This document shows positions 6,069 through 13,001 of a DNA stretch of 14,892 nucleotides, piece after piece; position 1 is the first letter of the stretch, and every line of letters starts with the position of its first letter. Below the pieces are notes generated by a model. It was not told the DNA's origin and did no database searches. It saw only the letters and a list, made by a program, of their open reading frames with translations. Origin of the DNA: Selenomonas sp. (GTDB taxonomy: Bacteria > Bacillota_C > Negativicutes > Selenomonadales > Selenomonadaceae); contig NZ_JAILPX010000079.1 of assembly GCF_024699275.1 (NCBI RefSeq), positions 1 to 14,892 of the forward strand. Reading direction: 5' to 3'. The position numbers were made by a program, and so were the translations under genes.

Positions 6069-9000
6069 ATGGCAAGATTTTTTATCCATCGACCTATTTT
6101 CGCCATCGTCATTGCGCTGATTATCCTGATTATGGGGACATTGGCTGGACTTAGTCTGCCCATAGCCCAGTATCCTCAGGTTACTCAGCCCACCGTTGAT
6201 GTGAGTACGACTTACATTGGGGCCAATGCCCAGGTCATCAATCAGACGGTGGCTCAGGTCATTGAGCAGCAGGTCAATGGTACCCAGGGGATGGATCATA
6301 TGAGTTCCACCTCGGATGACAGCGGTTCTTATTCCTTAAGTGTCAAGTTTGACCTGGGAACCGATGGGGATATGGATGCGGTACTGGTGCAGAACAACGT
6401 GTCCATTGCTACGGCCAGCCTGCCGGCTGCAGTGCAAAACGTGGGTGTCACCACTAAGCAGGCTTCCAGCGACATGGCCTATATGTTTTCTATCCTTTCC
6501 CCGAATAGTACCTTCAATCGTACTTTTTTGATGAACTATGCGGATATCTATATTGTGGACAGTCTTAAGCGCATCAAGGGCGTGGGGGGAATCACAACCT
6601 TTGGTTCCACCTATTCCATGCGTGTCTGGTTGAATCCTGATCGCATGTCGGAATTGGGGTTGACGGTTTCGGATGTGACGAATGCCATCCAGGAACAGAA
6701 TATCCAGGCTCCTGCCGGTACTGTTGGCAAGCTGCCGGCACCGAAAAATCAGGAAAAACAATACACAGGCAGTGTGGAAGGGCAGCTGGTTACGCCGCAG
6801 GAATTCGGCAATGTAATCCTGAAGGCTGCGGCAGACGGTTCCTATGTGCGGCTGAAGGATGTGGCCCGGGTAGAGTCCGGTGCCAAGGATTCGTCGGTGA
6901 TTGCCGATGCCAACGGGGCTCCTGCAGCCAGTTTCGGCATCAAACTGACGTCCGATGCCAATGCCATGGAAACCATCGCTGAAGTCAAAAAAGTCATGGC
7001 GGAGGCAGCAAAAGCTTTCCCAGATGATATGGAATACCGGCCGGTGGTGGATACCACCGAATTCATCTCGGAATCCATTGGCGAAGTGGTGCAGACCTTT
7101 AAGGAAGCGCTGATGCTGGTGGTGGTCATCGTTTTCCTGTTCCTGCAGAGCTGGCGGGCCACCCTTATTCCCGTGCTGGCTATTCCGGTATCTCTGGTGG
7201 GAACCTTTGCCAGTTTTATTATCCTGGGCTTTTCCATCAATACTTTGACGCTGTTTGCCATGGTGCTGGCTATCGGGCTGGTCGTAGATGACGCCATCGT
7301 CGTGGTGGAAAACGTGGAATCCCATATGAAGCGGGATGGTTTAGGGCCTGTAGAAGCTACAGAAAAAGCCATGGATGAAGTACAGGGACCGGTGGTGGCC
7401 ATTGCTTTTGTCCTGTCGGCAGTGTTTATCCCTGTGGCTTTTCTGGGGGGCACCACTGGTGTGCTTTATCGGCAGTTTGCCCTGACCATCGTGGTTTCCA
7501 TGGCTTTGTCGGCCTTTATCGCGTTGACCTTGACGCCGGCCCTTTGTGCTCTGTTGATGAAGCCCCATGAGGAGGGCGGTAAGAAGAATTTCCTGAGCCG
7601 ATTCTTTGACCGGTTTAATGATTGGTTTGATCGAATGCAGAACCGTTATACCGGGGCTGTGGGATGGTTTATCCGCCATGCCAAAGTGGGGGTAGTATCT
7701 CTGTTGGTCATTTGTGTCTTAGCCGGGGTGTTTTACAAGAATCTGCCGGGCACCTTTGTACCGGATGAAGACCAGGGGTATTTCGTGGTGGCGGTAACCA
7801 TGCCGGAGGGAACTTCGCTAAACCGCACCTATGACACCATGGAGGCCATGAGCAAGGAAATCAGCGCCGTTCCCGGAGTGAAAAACGTCATGCGGATTGC
7901 AGGCTATGATATGCTTTCCTCGGGGACAAAGCCCAACAGCGGTACTTTCTTTGTCAGTCTGGATAACTGGGCGGAACGCAAGGATGCAGACCGTTCCATT
8001 GTGGCCATTGTGGGCAAGGTGAATGAGCTGGGCATGAACCATCCGGAAGCCCGGGTAATGGCGATGCTGCCGCCGGCCCTGCCTGGTTTGGGTATGGTAG
8101 GCGGCTGGAGCATGCAGCTGCAGGATATGACGGGGCATTCGGATAAGGAACTGGATGCTATCGTCAAGGATATCCTGATGGCAGCCAATCAGCGGCCGGA
8201 ACTCATGATGGTCTATACGACTTTTTCCGCTGATTCTCCCATCTGCAAATTCGATGTGGATCGGGAAAAGGTCAAACAGCTGGGGGTAAATTTGGCGGAT
8301 GTGTTTACGGCACTGCAGGTGAATTACGGCGGCAGTCAGGTCAATGACTTCGTGCGCTTTGGCCGTACCTACAAGGTTATGATGCAGTCGGATACCCAGT
8401 ATCGCAGTGAGACGGAAGCTTTGAAATTCACCTATGTCCGCAACAACAAAGGGGCTATGGTGCCTCTGGACAGCCTGCTGACACCGCGGCTGTCCACATC
8501 CACGGCGGTTATTTCCCGCTTCAATGGGGCCCGCAGCATCAGCATTCAGGGTTCGGTGGCGGAAGGCTACAGTTCCGGTCAGGCCATTGCGGCCATGGAA
8601 GAAGTGGTGCGGGAAAAAGCGCCGGCCGGCTTTTCCATCGACTGGTCCGGTCAGAGCCGTGAGGAGAAGAAATCCTCGGGTTCCACCATGCAGGTGCTGC
8701 TCCTTTCCCTGTTGTTCGTCTTCCTTTGTCTGGCAGCTCTTTACGAGAGCTGGAGTGTTCCCTTTGCAGTATTGCTTACAGTGCCCACAGGACTCTTTGG
8801 GGCTTTCTTTGTTCAGTATGGTTTGTTGAATCTGGAAGCCATCTGTGGTTACTTGAATCCTGGTCTCCAGAACAGCGTCTATATGCAGATTGGCGTCATC
8901 ATGCTCATGGGATTGGCGGCTAAGAATGCCATCCTGATTGTGGAGTTTGCCAAGGTGAGAGTGGATGCTGGCATGGAACCGGTGAAAGCTACCATCGAGG

Positions 9001-9236
9001 CAGCTGGGTTGCGTCTGCGGCCCATATTGATGACTTCTCTGGCCTTTATCATCGGCTGTCTTCCCCTGGCTATGGCCAGCGGTGCTGGTGCTGCTGCCAG
9101 AAACAGCATGGGGACCGCAGTTGTGGGGGGCATGTTCTTTGCCACTTTCCTGGGGATTTTCCTGATTCCTGTGCTCTATTGTATCGTGGTCTGGGTTTCA
9201 GCTAAATTGCAGCGCAGGAAGCCGGTTAAGTCTTGA
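6069..9236 (+). CDS. RND multidrug efflux transporter, HAE1 family (AcrB-like)
   Basis: A proton-driven inner-membrane pump, normally a trimer of 12-helix subunits with two large periplasmic loops. Its 1055 aa compare with 1049 for E. coli AcrB, and similarity runs end to end: RPIFAIVIALI at helix 1, FGSTYSMRVWLNPD, FSINTLTLFAMVLAIGLVVDDAIVVVENVE in helix 4 with the proton-relay pair Asp407-Asp408 at AcrB positions, VPDEDQGYF, ALYESWSVPF, AAKNAILIVEFAK with relay Lys952 (AcrB Lys940), and RPILMTSLAFIIG. The 12-residue shift before Lys952 comes from an insertion at about 918-931, between helices 9 and 10. GGAGG lies 7 nt before the ATG. No TolC-type gene follows, so the channel must be encoded elsewhere. 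A multidrug role is inferred from family. Confidence 0.95.
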   Translation: MARFFIHRPIFAIVIALIILIMGTLAGLSLPIAQYPQVTQPTVDVSTTYIGANAQVINQTVAQVIEQQVNGTQGMDHMSSTSDDSGSYSLSVKFDLGTDGDMDAVLVQNNVSIATASLPAAVQNVGVTTKQASSDMAYMFSILSPNSTFNRTFLMNYADIYIVDSLKRIKGVGGITTFGSTYSMRVWLNPDRMSELGLTVSDVTNAIQEQNIQAPAGTVGKLPAPKNQEKQYTGSVEGQLVTPQEFGNVILKAAADGSYVRLKDVARVESGAKDSSVIADANGAPAASFGIKLTSDANAMETIAEVKKVMAEAAKAFPDDMEYRPVVDTTEFISESIGEVVQTFKEALMLVVVIVFLFLQSWRATLIPVLAIPVSLVGTFASFIILGFSINTLTLFAMVLAIGLVVDDAIVVVENVESHMKRDGLGPVEATEKAMDEVQGPVVAIAFVLSAVFIPVAFLGGTTGVLYRQFALTIVVSMALSAFIALTLTPALCALLMKPHEEGGKKNFLSRFFDRFNDWFDRMQNRYTGAVGWFIRHAKVGVVSLLVICVLAGVFYKNLPGTFVPDEDQGYFVVAVTMPEGTSLNRTYDTMEAMSKEISAVPGVKNVMRIAGYDMLSSGTKPNSGTFFVSLDNWAERKDADRSIVAIVGKVNELGMNHPEARVMAMLPPALPGLGMVGGWSMQLQDMTGHSDKELDAIVKDILMAANQRPELMMVYTTFSADSPICKFDVDREKVKQLGVNLADVFTALQVNYGGSQVNDFVRFGRTYKVMMQSDTQYRSETEALKFTYVRNNKGAMVPLDSLLTPRLSTSTAVISRFNGARSISIQGSVAEGYSSGQAIAAMEEVVREKAPAGFSIDWSGQSREEKKSSGSTMQVLLLSLLFVFLCLAALYESWSVPFAVLLTVPTGLFGAFFVQYGLLNLEAICGYLNPGLQNSVYMQIGVIMLMGLAAKNAILIVEFAKVRVDAGMEPVKATIEAAGLRLRPILMTSLAFIIGCLPLAMASGAGAAARNSMGTAVVGGMFFATFLGIFLIPVLYCIVVWVSAKLQRRKPVKS

Positions 9237-9282
9237 ATACGTGTTGCAATCCCAAAACGAATCCTTGAGCGGGTAATTACGA

Positions 9283-9309
9283 CAAAACAAGAGAAATTTC
9301 TGTATTTTG
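9283..9309. promoter_or_regulatory. Palindrome just upstream of the HU promoter
   Basis: A perfect 10-bp palindrome AGAAATTTCT (9292-9301) is flanked by CAAAA (9283-9287) and TTTTG (9305-9309), forming a 27-bp imperfect dyad ending 1 bp before the -35 box. It could be an operator or a weak end for the RND transcript. No proper terminator is seen between the RND gene and HU. Confidence 0.3.
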
Positions 9310-9310
9310 G

Positions 9311-9339
9311 TTGACGGGCCTTTGTTTATCCGCTATAAT
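9311..9339 (+). promoter_or_regulatory. Strong near-consensus promoter of HU
   Basis: TTGACG (9311-9316), a 17-bp spacer and a perfect TATAAT (9334-9339). This is the best promoter match in the window, as expected for an abundant nucleoid protein. Transcription would start near 9346 with a leader of about 30 nt. Confidence 0.8.
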
Positions 9340-9375
9340 ACGTTTTGTTAGTACGTTTGAAAGGGGATTACTACT

Positions 9376-9648
9376 ATGGCAAAAGAAGTTATTAGCAAGA
9401 CAATCCTGGTGGACAAAGTAGCAGAGGAAGCTGGTGTATCCAAGAAGGACACGAAAGCCGTTATCGATGCTCTGCTGGAAACGGTGAAGGACAGCGTTAA
9501 AGCTGATGCAGAGATTCGTCTGATTGGTTTCGGTACCTTTAAAAAGGCTCATCGCAATGCACGTTCTGGTCGCAACCCGCAGACGGGTGAAACCATTGAG
9601 ATTGCAGCCAGCGACAGCCTGGCATTCAAATCCAGCGTGAAATATTGA
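9376..9648 (+). CDS. hup: HU family DNA-binding protein
   Basis: A small, basic, dimeric nucleoid protein that bends DNA with little sequence preference. The 90 residues are the normal length. The N-terminal helical dimer part runs to about residue 45, followed by LIGFGTFKKAHRNARSGRNP, where the beta-arm with GRNPQTGE (about 65-72) reaches into the minor groove and carries the DNA-kinking proline. The C-terminal segment FKSSVKY is a slightly changed form of the usual FKAGKALK ending. AAGGGG (9361-9366) lies 9 nt before the ATG. It is a single-gene unit with a very good promoter and terminator. Sequence cannot separate HU from an IHF-like role, but HU fits better in a Firmicute. Confidence 0.93.
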   Translation: MAKEVISKTILVDKVAEEAGVSKKDTKAVIDALLETVKDSVKADAEIRLIGFGTFKKAHRNARSGRNPQTGETIEIAASDSLAFKSSVKY

Positions 9649-9661
9649 TTTGCTTGTTCGC

Positions 9662-9697
9662 GAGGACAGCTCCTTAGGGAGTTGTCCTCTTTTTTTT
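9662..9697 (+). terminator. Rho-independent terminator after HU
   Basis: GAGGACAGCTCC (9662-9673) pairs with GGAGTTGTCCTC (9678-9689), a 12-bp stem with one G-U and a TTAG loop, followed by eight T (9690-9697). Confidence 0.92.
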
Positions 9698-9843
9698 GTC
9701 TGCACTGCTTATTTTGCAGGATATACAAATCTTTCAGAGAATATAGAAAATAGCAAGTTTAGTGGAGGCAGGAGCCGCCGCAGAAGCTTACACGAAATCT
9801 TATTCCATAGGTAGTGGAGAAGGATTTCGCAATACAGGAAAAT

Positions 9844-9850
9844 GGAGGGA
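9844..9850 (+). promoter_or_regulatory. Ribosome-binding site that fixes the EF-G paralogue start
   Basis: GGAGGGA lies 6 nt before ATG 9857. An in-frame ATG at 9842 overlaps this site and has only a weak upstream match, so the five extra residues MEGLS are probably not translated. I see no convincing promoter in the 9698-9843 leader. Confidence 0.75.
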
Positions 9851-9856
9851 CTGTCG

Positions 9857-11920
9857 ATGAAGAACTACAAGAGTACCAATATCCGCAATATTGCAGTAAT
9901 CGGACATGGCAAAACAGGCAAGACCAGTCTTTTGGATGCATGTTTGTTCAATACGGGTGTAGTGAAGCGATTGGGCAGTGTGGAAGACGGCACCAGCGCT
10001 TTGGATTACGATCCGGAGGAAAGCAAGCGTAAGATGACCATTGGTGCAAAGCTGGTGGCTTGTGAATGGCGTGACTTCAAGCTGAACTTCATCGATACCC
10101 CAGGATATCCGGATTTCGTAGGAGATGTAAAGGGGGCCATGGTGGCAGCCGATAGCGCGTTGATTGTGATTTCGGCTTCTGCCGGCATCAAGTCCGGTAC
10201 GGAAAATGCCTTTATCTATGCCGAGGAAAATGAACTGCCCAGAGCCTTTCTGATCAACAAGATGGATCGGGAACACGCGGACTTTGATGGCGTGGTGGAG
10301 GAACTGCGGGTACGCTTCGGTGATGGCGTCGTTCCGGTGCAGATTCCCATCGGCAAGGAAGCAGCCTTCCAGGGGGTTGTTGACCTCTTGTCTCTGCATA
10401 TGAAAATCGTGACCCATGATAACGAAGTGGTGAAAGACGAGGTTCCCGAGTACATTCAAGGGGATGTGGAAGCCGCCCGTCAGAAGCTCATTGAAGCGGT
10501 GGCAGAATTCAATAATGAATTATTGGAAAAATACATTGAAGGTGAGGAAATCACTGAGGTGGAAGTGGCTGCAGCCATGATTGAGGGCATTCAGGCCGGT
10601 AAGATCTATCCGGTGTTCTGCACTTCTGCCAAACAGAATATCGGCATTCGCCAGTTGATGAACGATATGGTGGAATATATGCCTACTCCCTATTTCAAGG
10701 TGTCCATTGGCATGGACCCTGCCAGCGGGGAAATCAAGGAACGCCGGACGGAAGATGCTTTTTCCGCTCAAGTATTCAAGACCACCGTGGACCCATTTGT
10801 GGGGCGGCAGAGCTTCATCCGGGTACTTTCCGGGGAGATGAAGGGGGATGCCAATTATTTCCATGTGAATAAAAATGATGAGGAACGCATTGGCACCTTG
10901 TTTACTATGCAGGGTAAACAGCAGGCCAATTTGAGCCAGGTGGCTGCGGGGGATATTGTGGTGACCACAAAACTGCAGCAGGTGCGTACGGGCGATACCC
11001 TTTGCGACAAGAGTGATCCCATTCAGTATGAGGGCGTTGAGTATCCGGAACCCATGCTGGAGATGGCTGTCACCGCTAAAAAGAAGGGAGAGGAAGACAA
11101 GGTCTTCGGTGCCCTGGCCAAACAGCAGGACGAAGATCCTACCCTGGTGGTGGAGAAAAGGCAGGAAACCCGCGAAACATTGGTTCGGGGGATTGGTGAG
11201 GTGCATCTGGAAATCCTGGCCGAACAGCTCCAGCGGAAATTCGGTGCCGAAATGGTGCTTTCTCAGCCTAAAGTGGCTTATCGGGAAACCATCCGCAAAA
11301 GTGTTCAGGTGCAGGGCCGTCATAAGAAGCAGAGCGGCGGTCATGGACAGTTCGGTGATGTCTGGCTGGAAATCAGTCCCCAACCGGCTGGGGAGGGCAA
11401 TGTCTTTACGGAAACCATCTTCGGCGGCAGCGTGCCCCGTCAGTATATTCCTGCGGTGGAAAAGGGTACGGAAGAGACGCTGGCAGCCGGGGTAATGGCC
11501 GGTTTCCCGGTAGTGGATGTGAAGGTCAATCTCTATGATGGTTCCTATCATTCGGTGGATTCTTCCGAAGCGGCCTTTAAGACGGCGGCGGCCATTGCCA
11601 TCCGCAAGGGGGTTATGGATGCTTCGCCCATTCTGCTGGAACCATTGGATACCATCCGCGTCATCACGCCGGAATATTATATGGGGGATGTGATGGGCAA
11701 GCTCAACAGCAAACGGGCCCATATCCTAGGGGTGGACAGCAAAGGCAAGGACATGAGTGAGATTTCCGCTCTGATTCCTGAGGCTGAGCTTTATCGTTTT
11801 GCCACGGACCTGCGCAGCCTGACTCAGGGCCGGGGCTCCTATACGTTGGAATTTGCCCGCTATGAACCAGTGCCGGAGCGGGAAGCGGTGAAAATCATCG
11901 AGGAGCGCAGCAAACAGTAA
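9857..11920 (+). CDS. fusA: Elongation factor G-like translational GTPase (EFG II-type paralogue)
   Basis: A five-domain ribosomal translocase-like GTPase of 687 aa (EF-G is about 690-700). G motifs: G1 GHGKTGKT (16-23) instead of canonical AHIDAGKT; switch I keeps a threonine in RKMTIG; G3 is DTPGY (80-84), with Tyr84 where EF-G and EF-Tu have the catalytic His; G4 NKMD (134-137); G5 SAK (257-259). Domain II follows, then GEVHLEILAEQL, then domain IV with GGHGQFGDVW and the tip segment YHSVDSSEAAFK, and domain V. The altered G1 and G3 place it with the second EF-G group (EFG II) rather than the housekeeping fusA, which normally sits with rpsL/rpsG/tuf, absent here. Whether it translocates or acts in stress or recycling is unknown. 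Confidence 0.88.
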   Translation: MKNYKSTNIRNIAVIGHGKTGKTSLLDACLFNTGVVKRLGSVEDGTSALDYDPEESKRKMTIGAKLVACEWRDFKLNFIDTPGYPDFVGDVKGAMVAADSALIVISASAGIKSGTENAFIYAEENELPRAFLINKMDREHADFDGVVEELRVRFGDGVVPVQIPIGKEAAFQGVVDLLSLHMKIVTHDNEVVKDEVPEYIQGDVEAARQKLIEAVAEFNNELLEKYIEGEEITEVEVAAAMIEGIQAGKIYPVFCTSAKQNIGIRQLMNDMVEYMPTPYFKVSIGMDPASGEIKERRTEDAFSAQVFKTTVDPFVGRQSFIRVLSGEMKGDANYFHVNKNDEERIGTLFTMQGKQQANLSQVAAGDIVVTTKLQQVRTGDTLCDKSDPIQYEGVEYPEPMLEMAVTAKKKGEEDKVFGALAKQQDEDPTLVVEKRQETRETLVRGIGEVHLEILAEQLQRKFGAEMVLSQPKVAYRETIRKSVQVQGRHKKQSGGHGQFGDVWLEISPQPAGEGNVFTETIFGGSVPRQYIPAVEKGTEETLAAGVMAGFPVVDVKVNLYDGSYHSVDSSEAAFKTAAAIAIRKGVMDASPILLEPLDTIRVITPEYYMGDVMGKLNSKRAHILGVDSKGKDMSEISALIPEAELYRFATDLRSLTQGRGSYTLEFARYEPVPEREAVKIIEERSKQ

Positions 11921-11939
11921 AAGCGGATAAAAGAACGTA

Positions 11940-11982
11940 ATATCCCCTGCAAGGATGTAAAAGAAGTTCTTGCAGGGGATAT
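11940..11982 (+). terminator. Long hairpin between the EF-G paralogue and scpB, no U-tract
   Basis: ATATCCCCTGCAAG (11940-11953) pairs perfectly with CTTGCAGGGGATAT (11969-11982): a 14-bp stem with a 15-nt loop, starting 20 nt after the stop codon. The 3' side reads GAAAATTAATC, with no T-run, so it is not a standard intrinsic terminator. It may be a 3' stabiliser, a partial terminator, or a DNA site. It lies 36 nt before the scpB start. Confidence 0.5.
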
Positions 11983-12018
11983 GAAAATTAATCAATAGGA
12001 TGGATAAGGAGATATTCG

Positions 12019-12831
12019 ATGGCAGAGACAAAATTAGTAAACACCGTGATCAAAGACCGTATTGCCTATGTAAAGATGCAGAACGGCAAGCATTTCAACT
12101 GTTTGAGCGAAGGTATGTGCCAGGAGCTTATGGATGCCATTCAGGCGGCTTACGATCAGGAATGTGTGGGGGTTGTGCTGCAGGCTGAAGTACACCGCAA
12201 CGTATGGAGCGCCGGTCATGATATCCACGAACTGCCCCAGGATGGCAGTGATCCCTTGGCTTTCTATGTACCCATGGAGAAGCTGCTGCGGAAGGTGCAG
12301 GATACCCCGATTCCCGTTATCGCTTGTGTGGATGGAACGGTATGGGGCGGGGCCTGTGATCTTTGCTTGTCCTGTGATATGATTGTGAGCTCAAAAGATG
12401 CCACCTTTGCCATTACGCCGGCGAAAATCGGCATTCCCTACAATGCTTCCGGCATCATGCACTTTGTCAATCAGCTGGGCATCAACAAGGCCCGGGAGAT
12501 GTTCTTCCTGGCTACGCCCATTACGGCGGAGGATGCCTTGAATGTGGGGCTTATTAATCGGGTGGCTGAAGATGCAGAGGCGTTGGAAAAGATGTTGGAG
12601 GAGCAGTTCTTGACTCCTCTGCGCCGCAATAGCATCCTGTCCATCAGCGCCATCAAGCGCCAGTTCCGGATTCTTTCCCGGGCATCTACGGTTATCAGCG
12701 CCGAAAGCTTTGAGCGCATCAATGCTTACCGTAACAGCGTATACTGTGGTGATGATTACAAGGAGGGGATTAATTCCTTCTTGGAAAAACGAGCTCCCGA
12801 GTATAAGGGTAAGGCCACGGATTTGGACTGA
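12019..12831 (+). CDS. scpB: Methylmalonyl-CoA decarboxylase (ScpB/YgfG type, crotonase fold)
   Basis: A cytoplasmic enzyme converting methylmalonyl-CoA to propionyl-CoA and CO2. The 270-residue crotonase matches E. coli ScpB (261 aa) as I recall it, most clearly in SAGHDIHELP (64-73; His67 for His66), DGSDPL, GTVWGGA (oxyanion glycines 110-111), TPAKIGIPYN (Tyr141 for Tyr140), SPIT-like TPITAEDAL, and the C-terminal FERI and DYKEGINSFLEKR. The two catalytic glutamates of enoyl-CoA hydratases are not evident, which argues against a beta-oxidation hydratase. AAGGAGA lies 6 nt before the ATG. No clear promoter of its own is seen, so read-through from the EF-G paralogue past the hairpin is possible. 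The mutase and CoA-transferase partners found beside it in E. coli are absent. Confidence 0.85.
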   Translation: MAETKLVNTVIKDRIAYVKMQNGKHFNCLSEGMCQELMDAIQAAYDQECVGVVLQAEVHRNVWSAGHDIHELPQDGSDPLAFYVPMEKLLRKVQDTPIPVIACVDGTVWGGACDLCLSCDMIVSSKDATFAITPAKIGIPYNASGIMHFVNQLGINKAREMFFLATPITAEDALNVGLINRVAEDAEALEKMLEEQFLTPLRRNSILSISAIKRQFRILSRASTVISAESFERINAYRNSVYCGDDYKEGINSFLEKRAPEYKGKATDLD

Positions 12832-12862
12832 GTAAGGTCAGCTTTTCGTCAATTTTGTTGGT

Positions 12863-12903
12863 AAAGCCCTCTTCCATTGTGGGAAACCAGGAAGAGGGCT
12901 TTT
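12863..12903 (+). terminator. Rho-independent terminator after scpB
   Basis: AAAGCCCTCTTCC (12863-12875) pairs with GGAAGAGGGCTTT (12890-12902), a perfect 13-bp stem with a 14-nt loop, followed by TTTTGTGATTTTG. Confidence 0.85.
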
Positions 12904-12930
12904 GTGATTTTGCTGTTTGATTGAAGTAAT

Positions 12931-12950
12931 GCCTGCAAGAACTTGCAGGC
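12931..12950. promoter_or_regulatory. Perfect 20-bp palindromic operator candidate over the DUF4127 promoter
   Basis: GCCTGCAAGAACTTGCAGGC has two perfect 9-bp arms around AA. The right arm contains the -35 hexamer TTGCAG, so a bound dimer would block or recruit polymerase. It lies upstream of the predicted transcript, which favours a DNA site over an RNA hairpin. Its half-site CCTGCAAG also occurs in the 11940-11982 hairpin. Confidence 0.55.
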
Positions 12951-12970
12951 TGGAAAATCCATGCTACAAT
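12943..12970 (+). promoter_or_regulatory. Predicted promoter of the DUF4127 gene
   Basis: TTGCAG (12943-12948), a 16-bp spacer and TACAAT (12965-12970), with TG one base upstream of the -10 (TGCTACAAT), an extended -10. Transcription would start near 12977, almost at ATG 12978, which makes that codon a poor start and supports TTG 13002. Confidence 0.6.
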
Positions 12971-12986
12971 AGAGGGAATGGAGAAA

Positions 12987-12993
12987 AAGGAGG
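12987..12993 (+). promoter_or_regulatory. Ribosome-binding site that fixes the DUF4127 start
   Basis: AAGGAGG lies 8 nt before TTG 13002. The upstream in-frame ATG 12978 has only GAGGG 1 nt away, too close to act. Using TTG also gives a cleaner signal peptide. Confidence 0.75.
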
Positions 12994-13001
12994 AATTATC
13001 T

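Noticed and set aside
5535..6299. 254-codon antisense frame spanning the adaptor-pump junction
   Set aside because: It overlaps two real genes on the other strand and has no recognisable domain or start signal.
6336..7325. 329-codon open frame antisense to the RND gene
   Set aside because: It is opposite conserved helices of the pump, its translation is rich in His, Gln and Asp with no domain, and it lacks a ribosome site.
9842..9856. ATG 9842 as the start of the EF-G paralogue
   Set aside because: It overlaps the good ribosome site that serves ATG 9857 and has only a weak upstream match of its own.
9747..9861. Possible leader peptide in the EF-G paralogue leader (GTG 9762, stop overlapping the ATG)
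   Set aside because: The frame is only 33 codons from GTG, has no ribosome site before it, and its composition is unremarkable. The overlap with the start codon is probably chance.
10520..11722. 400-codon open frame antisense to the EF-G paralogue
   Set aside because: It lies wholly opposite a well-conserved gene, has a His/Pro/Gly-rich, motif-free translation and no ribosome site. It is a shadow caused by codon bias.
9857..11920. EF-G-like gene as a Tet(M)-type ribosomal protection protein
   Set aside because: The domain IV segments and overall EF-G similarity fit the EFG II group better, and Tet proteins do not share the GHGKTGKT/DTPGY pattern as far as I know.
12019..12831. Crotonase as an enoyl-CoA hydratase of beta-oxidation
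   Set aside because: The SAGHDIHELP and PYN motifs match the methylmalonyl-CoA decarboxylase branch, and hydratase catalytic glutamates are not evident.
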